DNA of 20,002 bases from OFTM291 sp041741375 (GTDB taxonomy: Bacteria > Gemmatimonadota > Gemmatimonadetes > Gemmatimonadales > GWC2-71-9), in contig JBGSKF010000015.1 of assembly GCA_041741375.1 (NCBI GenBank), positions 1-20,002 on the forward strand, read 5' to 3'. The notes beneath the pieces were generated by a model. It did not search any database. It was not told the origin of the DNA and saw only the letters and a program-made list of their open reading frames with translations. The translations under genes were made by a program, and so were the position numbers. Below are positions 13,405 through 20,002 of this stretch, piece by piece. The stretch's first letter is position 1, and each line of letters starts with the position of its first letter.

Positions 13405-14577
13405 TCATCCGGTCAGCCGGGCATGGAGCCGACGAAGCGACTCCTCCCGATCCGGTGTCAGTTCCACTCCCCGGCGCGGCATGACCCGCGTGGCCACGCG
13501 AAGGAACCCCTCGAGGGTCACCCGCTCCGCACCGTCGGCACCCCACGAAAACGCGGGTACGTGGCGAGGGATGGGAGGAGGGCCGTGGACACTCGCCCCC
13601 GCCCCGATGATCGTCCCGGTGGCCAGGAGAGTCCCGATCGCGGTCTTGGCGTGATCGCCGATGAGGGAACCCAGAAACATCCTCCCGGTGGGGAGAGGCC
13701 CCTCGGGGAGGGCGAGGGAGATCTCCCCGTAGGTGTTCTTCAGGTTCGACGTGATGGTCCCCGCCCCGAGATTGACCCACTGCCCCAGCACGGAATGCCC
13801 GAGGAAGCCATCATGCGCCTTGTTGGCAAATCCGGTGAAGACCGAGGAGGCCACTTCGCCGTGGACGCGACAGGAGGGACCGATCACGGAGTGACGGATG
13901 CTCCCGCCCAGCAGGACCGTGTCGACATGGACATGGAGCGGTCCTTCGAGGCGGGTTCCCGAACGGACCACGACGCCCTCCTCCAGCACGATCGGTCCGC
14001 CCCGGAGGTCGAGCACCACGCCCGGTTCGATCACGGCGTCCCCGGCGGCGAGGAGGGCCGGATCCCCGAGGACGATGGTGCCCGCGGGAACGGGCGAGGG
14101 ATCGAGGAGCTGCAGGCAATCGGACCCGAGGTGGTGCTCCAGCATGTCGAGGAGGCTCGCCGTCCCGGTGAGGTGCATTCCCGGGACGGGTGTCGTGGGA
14201 TCGGAGAGTTGGTCGGCCCCGGTCCACACCGATCCGCGGGGCACCCACCAGCCAACGGGGGTTCCGGCCTGGTCCACGAGGGTGCCGGCCGGGTCCGGCC
14301 CCGGTCGTGCGTCGAGGTCCGGCGCGAAGTCGGAACGCACCACGAGCGCCGGCCCGGAGAGGGGGGTCGCCCAAGGAACCACCGGGATGGTACCGGTGTC
14401 CGCGAAACCGGAAACGGCGTCGCTCAGGATGCTTGCCGTGGGAAGAGTCGTCACGAGTTCCCACCGCTCGCGGACGAGGAGGGCACCGGCCCGCAACTCG
14501 GAGACGGGTCTCACGCCGGCAAAGGGAGCCCACGCGGAGGTGGCCGGGGGATCGAGGAGATGCAGCACGGTGGTCAT
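13405..14577 (-). CDS. GlmU-like protein: degenerate nucleotidyltransferase half plus left-handed beta-helix acyltransferase-like half
   Basis: A 390-residue protein of the alternative GlmU type known from Bacteroidetes and relatives. It opens MTTVLHLLDPPATSAWAPFA with GVRPVSELRAGALLVRERWE. The canonical LAGGxGTRM pyrophosphorylase loop is missing. From about residue 165 come hexapeptide repeats of a left-handed beta-helix (TIVLGDPALLAAGDAVIEPG, VVLDLRGGPIVLEEGVVV). The GlmU acetyltransferase-like segment NKAHDGFLGHSVLGQWVNLG then GAGTITSNLKN follows. It may make UDP-GlcNAc or a related sugar nucleotide, but the substrate is not shown. The ATG overlaps the upstream stop (ATGA), with AGGAG 6 nt upstream. 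A longer frame to 14727 is antisense-like and rejected. Confidence 0.83.
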   Translation of the reverse strand: MTTVLHLLDPPATSAWAPFAGVRPVSELRAGALLVRERWELVTTLPTASILSDAVSGFADTGTIPVVPWATPLSGPALVVRSDFAPDLDARPGPDPAGTLVDQAGTPVGWWVPRGSVWTGADQLSDPTTPVPGMHLTGTASLLDMLEHHLGSDCLQLLDPSPVPAGTIVLGDPALLAAGDAVIEPGVVLDLRGGPIVLEEGVVVRSGTRLEGPLHVHVDTVLLGGSIRHSVIGPSCRVHGEVASSVFTGFANKAHDGFLGHSVLGQWVNLGAGTITSNLKNTYGEISLALPEGPLPTGRMFLGSLIGDHAKTAIGTLLATGTIIGAGASVHGPPPIPRHVPAFSWGADGAERVTLEGFLRVATRVMPRRGVELTPDREESLRRLHARLTG

Positions 14578-15602
14578 GCGGGCTCCTGAAGGTCGGGGGG
14601 GAGCCGGGCCAGGAGGGCCTTGATGTCGGGTGCGCGCTCCCGGGGAAGCACCAGAATCCGCCCATGAGCCGCCACGATGATCAGGTCCGAGACCCCGGCA
14701 GCCACAATCACCGGGCCGTCGCTCCACGCCAGGGAGTTCCGGGTGTCCAGCAGGGTGACCGGGCCGACCGGAATGTTTCCGTCACCATCCCGCTCCCGGA
14801 CCCGGAAGAGCGCATCCCACGTTCCCACGTCGTCCCAGGGAAAGCTCGCGGCAACCACGCCCACCCGATCGCTCCGTTCCAGGACCGCATGGTCGACGGC
14901 GATCGGAGTGACCCGCTCGTAGAAAGTGGTCACATCGCCGGCCTGCAGCAGCGGCAGGTGAGGCGCGAGTTCCGGACTCCAGCGTTCGACCTCGGCCAGA
15001 AACCGCCGGGCGGACCAGGCAAAGAGTCCGCTGTTCCAGAATGCGCCCTGGGCAATGAGTTGGCGAGCCACATCCGGGGCAGGTTTTTCCACGAACCGGT
15101 CCACGATCCGGACCCCGGACGCCAGGGGGGGACCGGGCACGATATATCCGAACCCGGGGTCGGGGCGGGTGGGCACGAGGCCCACGGTCAGCACACGGTC
15201 CACCTCGGGAGCGGCGGCCAGAATGGTGGCGGTGGCGCGCCCGAACGCCTCCGGGTCGGGGAGGTGCCAGTCGGCGTGGACCGACACCACCACGGCGTCC
15301 GGATCCCGCCGCAGCACCTCCGAGGTGCCCCAGGCGAGGGCCGGGGCGGTGGAGGCGGCGCGGGGTTCGGCGAGCACGTTCTCGGGGTGGATCCCGGGGA
15401 TGGAGCGGAAGGCCGTGGCCAGAGCGGCGCTCGTCACCACCAGGATGCGTTCCGGGGGGATCCGTGCGGACAGAAGGGAGACCATCGAGGCCGCCGTGCT
15501 TCCCGCCCCCGTGAGGGGAAGGAGTTGCTTGGGGCGGGCAGGTGTACTGAGCGGCCAGAAGCGTGTTCCTCCGCCTCCGGCCAGCACGATCGCCCAATGC
15601 AT
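14574..15602 (-). CDS. Mannose-1-phosphate guanylyltransferase-type nucleotidyltransferase
   Basis: This predicted enzyme makes GDP-mannose from mannose-1-phosphate and GTP, the donor for polysaccharides and glycolipids. The protein is 342 residues. The pyrophosphorylase signature LAGGGGTRFWPLSTPARPKQ (7-26) uses the RFWPLS variant typical of GDP-mannose enzymes. FVEKP (170-174) and WNSGLFAW (189-196) are the sugar-binding and active-site motifs. PWDDVGTWDAL follows. There is no C-terminal cupin, so it is not the bifunctional ManC/AlgA form. The ATG at 15602 (homology starts there; GAGG 7 nt upstream) is used in place of the longer frame to 15683. It is 10 nt downstream of the Roadblock gene and overlaps the GlmU-like gene by 4 bp. 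Confidence 0.88.
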   Translation of the reverse strand: MHWAIVLAGGGGTRFWPLSTPARPKQLLPLTGAGSTAASMVSLLSARIPPERILVVTSAALATAFRSIPGIHPENVLAEPRAASTAPALAWGTSEVLRRDPDAVVVSVHADWHLPDPEAFGRATATILAAAPEVDRVLTVGLVPTRPDPGFGYIVPGPPLASGVRIVDRFVEKPAPDVARQLIAQGAFWNSGLFAWSARRFLAEVERWSPELAPHLPLLQAGDVTTFYERVTPIAVDHAVLERSDRVGVVAASFPWDDVGTWDALFRVRERDGDGNIPVGPVTLLDTRNSLAWSDGPVIVAAGVSDLIIVAAHGRILVLPRERAPDIKALLARLPPDLQEPA

Positions 15603-15612
15603 GGGGCCGGCC

Positions 15613-15960
15613 TCAGAGCTGGGCGGCGAGAGCGTCCTGCTCCTGCCGCAGGAGATAGAGCAGATCTCCGAGATCGGCGTCACCCCGGGCGAGGATCAGG
15701 AGCCGGGTGTCCTGGTCGAGGCGGCTCACGATGACGACGCGGGTGGCGAAGTCGAGGACGAAGGATCCGGCGTTCTCACCGCCCACCGCGGCGCCGAGCT
15801 CGTCCCCGTGGCGGGCGATGGTGGCGGCGAGGGCGACTGCGGCGTCGGTGTCAGCCCCCGGGGGGAAGGTGCTCTGCACCGGGAGGCCGTCACTGCTGAG
15901 CAGGGCGGCTCCGACCACCTCGGGGCGGGCCGCCAGGCGGGACATCGACTCCTTCAGCAC
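15613..15960 (-). CDS. Roadblock/LC7 domain protein (MglB-like)
   Basis: A 115-residue single-domain protein with the Roadblock pattern: helix (MLKESMSRLAARPEVVG), strands AALLSSDGLPV and STFP, a long helix (AVALAATIARHGDELGAAV), strands SFVLDFATRVVIVSRL and TRLLILA, and a closing helix (LLYLLRQEQDALA). Bacterial relatives such as MglB form dimers that regulate small Ras-like GTPases. No such GTPase gene is in the window. The start is the GTG at 15958-15960, preceded by GGAGGG 6 nt upstream. The TTG at 16005 lacks such a site. It is the first gene of the Roadblock, guanylyltransferase, GlmU-like, MBL operon. Confidence 0.82.
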   Translation of the reverse strand: MLKESMSRLAARPEVVGAALLSSDGLPVQSTFPPGADTDAAVALAATIARHGDELGAAVGGENAGSFVLDFATRVVIVSRLDQDTRLLILARGDADLGDLLYLLRQEQDALAAQL

Positions 15961-16047
15961 GGGGATCCCTCCGGGCAGTCTGGATTGGGGAACACAGGGG
16001 AGCAACGTAAGGCGGCGCGGGCGCGGAAGTCAAGCAATGCTAGCGGG

Positions 16048-16076
16048 TTGACCCGGTTTCGCCGCCCTCTTAGTCT
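16048..16076 (+). promoter_or_regulatory. Promoter giving an apparently leaderless mRNA
   Basis: TTGACC (16048-16053), a 17-nt spacer and TAGTCT (16071-16076). Only 5 nt separate the -10 from the ATG at 16082, so transcription should begin at or next to the start codon. No ribosome-binding site lies before that ATG, consistent with leaderless translation. The roughly 120-bp divergent gap (15961-16081) must also hold the promoter of the minus-strand operon, which I could not place. Confidence 0.65.
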
Positions 16077-16081
16077 TCGGC

Positions 16082-16648
16082 ATGTCTCTGCGCCTTCGTC
16101 TGCTCCCCTCCGTGATGGTTCTGGCCGCTGTCAGTGGCTGCGGGGGAAACGACCAGCTCTTCCCGGCCTTCAACGCCAACGTGGAGAGCGAGGCCATCAT
16201 GGAGGCGCTCAGCGGGACGCCGGTGACCGCGTCCAGCGGCTTCTCGATCATCGGCCAGCGGGCGACGCGTCTCGACCTGGCCACCAGCGTGGACTTCATT
16301 TTCGACCTCGATGACGAAGGCCGTCCGTTTTTTCTCCCCGCCCGGGCCGCGGGGTTTCCCGACACCCGGTTGAATGCCGGGCTCAAGTTGATGAGCGTTC
16401 CGTTCGATTCGATTGATCTGGCGGATACGGATGGATACACTACCCTGGAACCGGTCTTTGTCCAGGTGGGTGAGGTGTACCTCGCCCGGACCGGCCTCGA
16501 CGTCAACTCCTGCATTCTCTCTCTCCCCCTCTACATGAAGCTCGAGGTGCTGGAGGTGAACCTGGTCACCCGGTCGATCCGGCTGCGCGTGCTGGCCAAC
16601 ACCAACTGCGGCTTCCGAAGTTTGCTTCCCGGCGTTCCCGAGAGATAG
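16082..16648 (+). CDS. Hypothetical lipoprotein upstream of serS
   Basis: A 188-residue protein. The N-terminus MSLRLRLLPSVMVLAAVSGC is a lipoprotein signal with lipobox VSGC (Cys20). The mature part (GGNDQLFPAFNANVESEAIM...) looks beta-rich, with FSIIGQRATRLDLATSVDFIFDL, a central region VPFDSIDLADTDGYTTLEPV, and two late cysteines (NSCILS and NTNCGF) that could form a disulfide. The family is not recognised. The first residues follow directly on a promoter without a leader. It ends 5 nt before serS, so the two are probably cotranscribed. Confidence 0.75.
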   Translation: MSLRLRLLPSVMVLAAVSGCGGNDQLFPAFNANVESEAIMEALSGTPVTASSGFSIIGQRATRLDLATSVDFIFDLDDEGRPFFLPARAAGFPDTRLNAGLKLMSVPFDSIDLADTDGYTTLEPVFVQVGEVYLARTGLDVNSCILSLPLYMKLEVLEVNLVTRSIRLRVLANTNCGFRSLLPGVPER

Positions 16649-16653
16649 TCCAC

Positions 16654-17937
16654 ATGATTGACATCCGTGACCTCCGTACCGATCCGGAGGGGACGATTGC
16701 TTCCCTCGTTCGGCGGGGGGATCCGGACCTCCCCGGACTTCTGCGGGACATCCTCGCCCTGGATGCCCGGCGGCGGACGCTGCTGGCCACCGTCGAAACC
16801 CGGAAGGCGGAGCGGAACACCGCCACGGAGGAAGTGGCCCGCCGCAAACGCGCCGGGATTCCGTCCGATGACCTTGTGGCCGTTCTGCGGGAGTCAGGCG
16901 ATGTCGTCCGCGCGCTCGACGCCGAGGTGCGGGAGATCGACGCGGCCCTGGAGGAGCGGCTCCTGGCCGTTCCGAATATCCCGGACCCGGCGGCACCCGA
17001 CGGGACCGCCCTGGCCAACCGGGTGGTCCGGTCCTGGGGAACCCCCCGGCCGGGGCGAGCGGAGTGCCGCCCGCACTGGGATCTTGGCGAATCCCTGGGC
17101 CTGCTGGACCTCCCTCGCGGAGCACGGATCGCGGGGTCGGGTTTTCCGCTCTACCGGGGACTGGGGGCGCGGCTCGTTCGCTCCCTGGCGTCGTTCATGA
17201 TCGATCTGCACACCGACGAACATGGCTACACCGAGGTGCTCCCTCCCTACCTGGTCAACCGGGCCTCCCTCCAGGGCACCGGGCAGCTGCCCAAGTTCGC
17301 CGAGGAGGTGTATCGCTTGCCCGCGGACGACCTGTACCTGATCCCGACCGCCGAGGTCCCGGTCACCAACATTCATCGGGATGAGATCCTCGAGGAGTCC
17401 CAACTTCCGCTCGCCTATGTCGCCTGGACTCCCTGCTTCCGCCGGGAGGCCGGGGCGCATGGAAAGGACACCCGCGGGCTGATCCGGGTGCATCAGTTCG
17501 ACAAGGTGGAACTGGTGCGACTGGTGGAGCCGGGCAGGAGCACGGAGGAACTGGAGCGGATCACCGGGCACGCCGAACGAGTGCTCCAGCTCCTGGAGCT
17601 TCCCTATCGTGTAGTCGAGCTGGCCGCGGGAGACACCGGGTTCAGCGCCGCGCACACCTTCGACCTCGAAGTCTGGGCCCCGGGGGCGGAGGCCTGGCTC
17701 GAAGTCTCGAGTGCCAGTGTGTTCACCGACTTTCAGGCCCGGCGCGCCAACATCCGCTATCGGCCGGCCGGGGGCGGGAAACCCCGGTTTGTGCACACCC
17801 TGAACGCCTCCGGGCTGGCGTTTCCGCGGGTCATCGCCGCTCTGCTCGAAGTCCATCAGCAGGCGGATGGGTCGGTCCGGCTTCCGGCCCCTCTGGTGCC
17901 CCTGATGCGGACCGACCGCCTGGTGCCGGCGTCATGA
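16654..17937 (+). CDS. serS: Serine--tRNA ligase
   Basis: This class II aminoacyl-tRNA synthetase charges tRNA-Ser (and tRNA-Sec) with serine. The protein is 427 residues, standard length. The N-terminal arm is an antiparallel coiled coil (about 30-110, rich in Arg/Glu/Ala), which grips the tRNA long arm. The catalytic domain has TAEVP (232-236), motif 2 FRREAGAHGKDTRG (262-275) with VHQFDKVE, the SSASVFTDFQARR strand, and motif 3 LNASGLAFPRVIAALLE (from 383) followed by HQQADGSVRLP. The motif 3 PR variant resembles Thermus-type SerRS. The ATG at 16654 has GAGAG about 8 nt upstream, overlapping the lipoprotein stop region. Its own stop overlaps the helicase start (ATGA). Confidence 0.97.
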   Translation: MIDIRDLRTDPEGTIASLVRRGDPDLPGLLRDILALDARRRTLLATVETRKAERNTATEEVARRKRAGIPSDDLVAVLRESGDVVRALDAEVREIDAALEERLLAVPNIPDPAAPDGTALANRVVRSWGTPRPGRAECRPHWDLGESLGLLDLPRGARIAGSGFPLYRGLGARLVRSLASFMIDLHTDEHGYTEVLPPYLVNRASLQGTGQLPKFAEEVYRLPADDLYLIPTAEVPVTNIHRDEILEESQLPLAYVAWTPCFRREAGAHGKDTRGLIRVHQFDKVELVRLVEPGRSTEELERITGHAERVLQLLELPYRVVELAAGDTGFSAAHTFDLEVWAPGAEAWLEVSSASVFTDFQARRANIRYRPAGGGKPRFVHTLNASGLAFPRVIAALLEVHQQADGSVRLPAPLVPLMRTDRLVPAS

Positions 17938-20002
17938 CCCCGGGGGAAGGAACGACCCTGCCCGGCTTGAACGCCGCGCAGCGCGAGGCGGTGGCGCATA
18001 CCCACGGTCCCCTGCTCGTTCTCGCGGGGGCCGGATCGGGAAAGACCCGCGTTCTCACCGCCCGGATTGCCCATCTGCTCGAGTCTCACGGAGTGGCTCC
18101 CGACCGCATCTTCGCCGTGACGTTCACGAATCGCGCCGCCGGCGAAATGAAGGCCCGCGTGGCCAGCCTTCTGGGCCGGGATCCGGCGGGGCTGTGGATC
18201 GGGACCTTCCACTCTCTTTCGGCCCGCCTGCTGCGCCGCGAGGCGCATCGGCTCGGGTTTGCCCCCGGGTTCACGATTTACGACGAGGACGACCGCCTGC
18301 GGCTCCTGAAACGGGTGATGGAGACCCGGAACCACTCCACCAGGCTCTTCCCCCCCAAGCTGGTCCAGCACATCGTCTCCTCCGCGAAGAACCGGATGCT
18401 GTCGCCCGAGGCGCTCCTCGCCAGCGCCCCGAACGATCCGTTGATCGCGGTGTCCGCCGACGTTCTCGGAGCCCTGGGCCGGGCCCTGCTCGCCGCCAAT
18501 GCGATGGACTTTGACGACCTCCTTCTGCATCCCCTCACTCTGTTCCAGCAGCATCCGGACCGGAGAGAGGCGTGGCAGCGCCGGTTCCAGCATGTGCTGG
18601 TGGACGAGTTCCAGGACACCAACCTGGCGCAGTATCAACTGGTCCGGTCGCTCGGACATCACGGCAACGTGTGCGTGGTCGGAGACGACGATCAGTCGAT
18701 CTACGGGTGGCGGGGCGCGGATGTGGGAAACATGAGGGCCTTCCAGAAGGACTTTCCGGGCGCGGCGCTGATCCGCCTCGAGGAGAACTACCGGTCCACC
18801 CGGGTGATTCTCGACAGTGCCAACGCGGCGATTGCCCGGAACCAGGGACGGATCGGCAAGACGTTGCGGACGGTCCGCCAGGGGGGGGAACGGCTGACGG
18901 TGCTGTCCGCGGCCGACGAGCGCGACGAGGCGGAGTGGCTGGCGGCCGAGCTGAACCGCCGGATCCAGTCGGGCGATCGCGAGCCGCGCGAGATGGCCGT
19001 GCTGTATCGCACCAATGCGCAGTCCCGGGCTCTCGAGGAGGCGTTCCGGCGCGCGGGAATTCCCCATCGCATCATCGGAGCCATCAGCTTCTATGACCGG
19101 CGCGAGGTGAAGGATCTGATCGCCTATCTGCGCCTGGTGGTGAATCCCGCCGACGACCAGGCCTTCCTGCGCGCGGTGGGTGTTCCGAAGCGCGGCATCG
19201 GGGAGGCGAGCCTCGGGCTCCTCCAGGAACGCGCCACCACCTGGGGCATGTCCCTGCACGAGGCGGCCCGCCGGGCGGAGTGCCTCGACGGGCTCCGCCC
19301 CAACGTCCGCTCGGCGCTCCAGCGATTTGCCGACCTCCCGCGCGACCTCGCGGATCGTCACCCTGAGGCTCCTCCCGCCGTGGTGATCGAGGACCTGATC
19401 CGGTCCCTCGACTACGAGGGCGTGCTGCGGGCGGAGGGGCCGGAGGGCGAGGAACGCTGGGACAATGTGCGGGAGCTCCTCGCCGCCGCGGCGGCCTGGT
19501 CGGAGGTGGTTCCCGAGGAGCCGGCCGAGAGCGAGATCCGCACGTCCCCGCTGCACCGATTTCTGGCCGAGGCGGCGCTGCTGTCCGGAGACGACCGGCG
19601 GACGGGCTCCGAGGACGGGGTGACGCTGATGACCCTGCACACCGCGAAGGGGCTCGAGTGGCCGGTCGTGGTCCTCGCGGGACTGGAGGACGGCCTCTTC
19701 CCCCTGGGACGCGCGCTCGAGACGGTCGATGGCCTGGAAGAAGAGCGGAGGCTGTTCTACGTGGGACTGACACGGGCAAAGGATACCGTGATCCTGACGT
19801 GGGCCCGGGCCCGTCGCCGGGGTGGCGAATTGAAGCCGGGAACCGCCTCCCGGTTTCTCGAAGACCTCCCTCCGGCGCTGGTGGAGGAGCGGCAGACCTC
19901 CTCGATGTGGCGCCCCACCCTCGGAGGACAGCGCGGATGGCGGGGGGCGTCGCGGTCCTCCTCCTGGTCCGGAGGTGCGGCCCCCCGGGCCGCGCCCGCG
20001 AG
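17934..20002 (+). CDS. pcrA: UvrD/PcrA-family DNA helicase, C-terminus cut by window edge
   Basis: This superfamily 1A 3'-5' helicase would act in repair and fork or transcription conflicts. The 689 visible codons stay open to the right edge. In order: Q-motif GLNAAQREAV, Walker A GAGSGKT (32-38), TFTNRAAGEM, GTFHSL, Walker B VDEFQDT (223-229), motif III GDDDQSIYGWRG (250-261), motif IV EENYRS, VLYRTNAQSR, motif V TLHTAKGLEW (567-576), and motif VI with FYVGLTRAKD (608-617). After motif VI a low-complexity Arg/Ser/Gly tail begins (RGASRSSSWSGG). The end of the protein lies outside the window. The ATG overlaps the serS stop, so translation is coupled and no ribosome-binding site is needed. UvrD, PcrA or Rep cannot be told apart from this part alone. 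Confidence 0.95.
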   Translation, partial: MTPGEGTTLPGLNAAQREAVAHTHGPLLVLAGAGSGKTRVLTARIAHLLESHGVAPDRIFAVTFTNRAAGEMKARVASLLGRDPAGLWIGTFHSLSARLLRREAHRLGFAPGFTIYDEDDRLRLLKRVMETRNHSTRLFPPKLVQHIVSSAKNRMLSPEALLASAPNDPLIAVSADVLGALGRALLAANAMDFDDLLLHPLTLFQQHPDRREAWQRRFQHVLVDEFQDTNLAQYQLVRSLGHHGNVCVVGDDDQSIYGWRGADVGNMRAFQKDFPGAALIRLEENYRSTRVILDSANAAIARNQGRIGKTLRTVRQGGERLTVLSAADERDEAEWLAAELNRRIQSGDREPREMAVLYRTNAQSRALEEAFRRAGIPHRIIGAISFYDRREVKDLIAYLRLVVNPADDQAFLRAVGVPKRGIGEASLGLLQERATTWGMSLHEAARRAECLDGLRPNVRSALQRFADLPRDLADRHPEAPPAVVIEDLIRSLDYEGVLRAEGPEGEERWDNVRELLAAAAAWSEVVPEEPAESEIRTSPLHRFLAEAALLSGDDRRTGSEDGVTLMTLHTAKGLEWPVVVLAGLEDGLFPLGRALETVDGLEEERRLFYVGLTRAKDTVILTWARARRRGGELKPGTASRFLEDLPPALVEERQTSSMWRPTLGGQRGWRGASRSSSWSGGAAPRAAPA

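Noticed and set aside
14190..15734. 514-codon plus-strand frame across the sugar-nucleotide operon
   Set aside because: It is antisense to three genes with clear motifs. Composition is Arg/Gly/Pro-rich shadow sequence.
17856..19640. 594-codon open frame on the minus strand opposite serS/helicase
   Set aside because: It is antisense to a helicase with every motif intact, has biased composition and no recognisable domain.
1..20002. CRISPR arrays, insertion sequences, prophage, toxin-antitoxin or defence genes
   Set aside because: I searched by eye for spaced repeats, transposase or integrase motifs and paired small genes on both strands. None was found.

Overview
The window joins two unrelated high-GC bacterial sequences. 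Positions 1 to about 3,020 look actinobacterial. Read leftward on the minus strand they hold menG (demethylmenaquinone methyltransferase, 5' end missing), a geranylgeranyl-reductase-family flavoprotein, nuoA and the start of nuoB. These are menaquinone maturation plus the first complex I subunits, and a near-consensus Rex (NADH/NAD+) operator lies in front of the reductase-nuo unit. Positions from about 3,026 to 20,002 look like a Gram-negative-type lineage, most likely Gemmatimonadota. That placement rests on recognised gene content (BshA, alternative GlmU-like protein, orphan Roadblock protein, CIRCE-controlled groESL, many lipoproteins) and not on a database search.

At about 3,005-3,040 the menG reading frame (minus) breaks off inside its N-terminus and abuts the C-terminal 85 or so codons of a plus-strand miaA. 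Both genes lose their 5' ends at the same point, on a 16-bp perfect hairpin. The simplest explanation is a chimeric contig or a misassembled metagenome bin. A real rearrangement or transfer is possible but less likely.

Layout to the right of the joint: (a) 3,026-5,938, tightly packed miaA(C-term)-bshA-uppP-birA, mostly with 4-bp start/stop overlaps; (b) 6,027-8,376, four unknown or envelope genes read as one unit (two membrane proteins, a lipoprotein, and a secreted protein with an apparent beta-barrel-like N-terminal part and an NlpC/P60 domain); (c) 8,453-9,571, a minus-strand secreted protein with copper-monooxygenase-like His motifs and a His-rich tail; (d) 9,572-12,094, a non-coding stretch, then promoter + CIRCE + groES-groEL + terminator; (e) 12,188-12,607, a small secreted protein converging on (f) a minus-strand operon 15,960-12,588 of Roadblock protein, mannose-1-phosphate guanylyltransferase-like, GlmU-like and metallo-beta-lactamase-fold proteins; (g) 16,082-20,002, an apparently leaderless lipoprotein gene followed by serS and a UvrD/PcrA helicase cut by the right edge.

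No CRISPR array, insertion sequence, phage gene, tRNA or rRNA gene was seen. No recognisable new multi-gene defence or biosynthetic system is present. The main points for follow-up are the chimeric joint, the Rex site, the copper-protein candidate, the barrel-NlpC/P60 fusion and the leaderless promoter.
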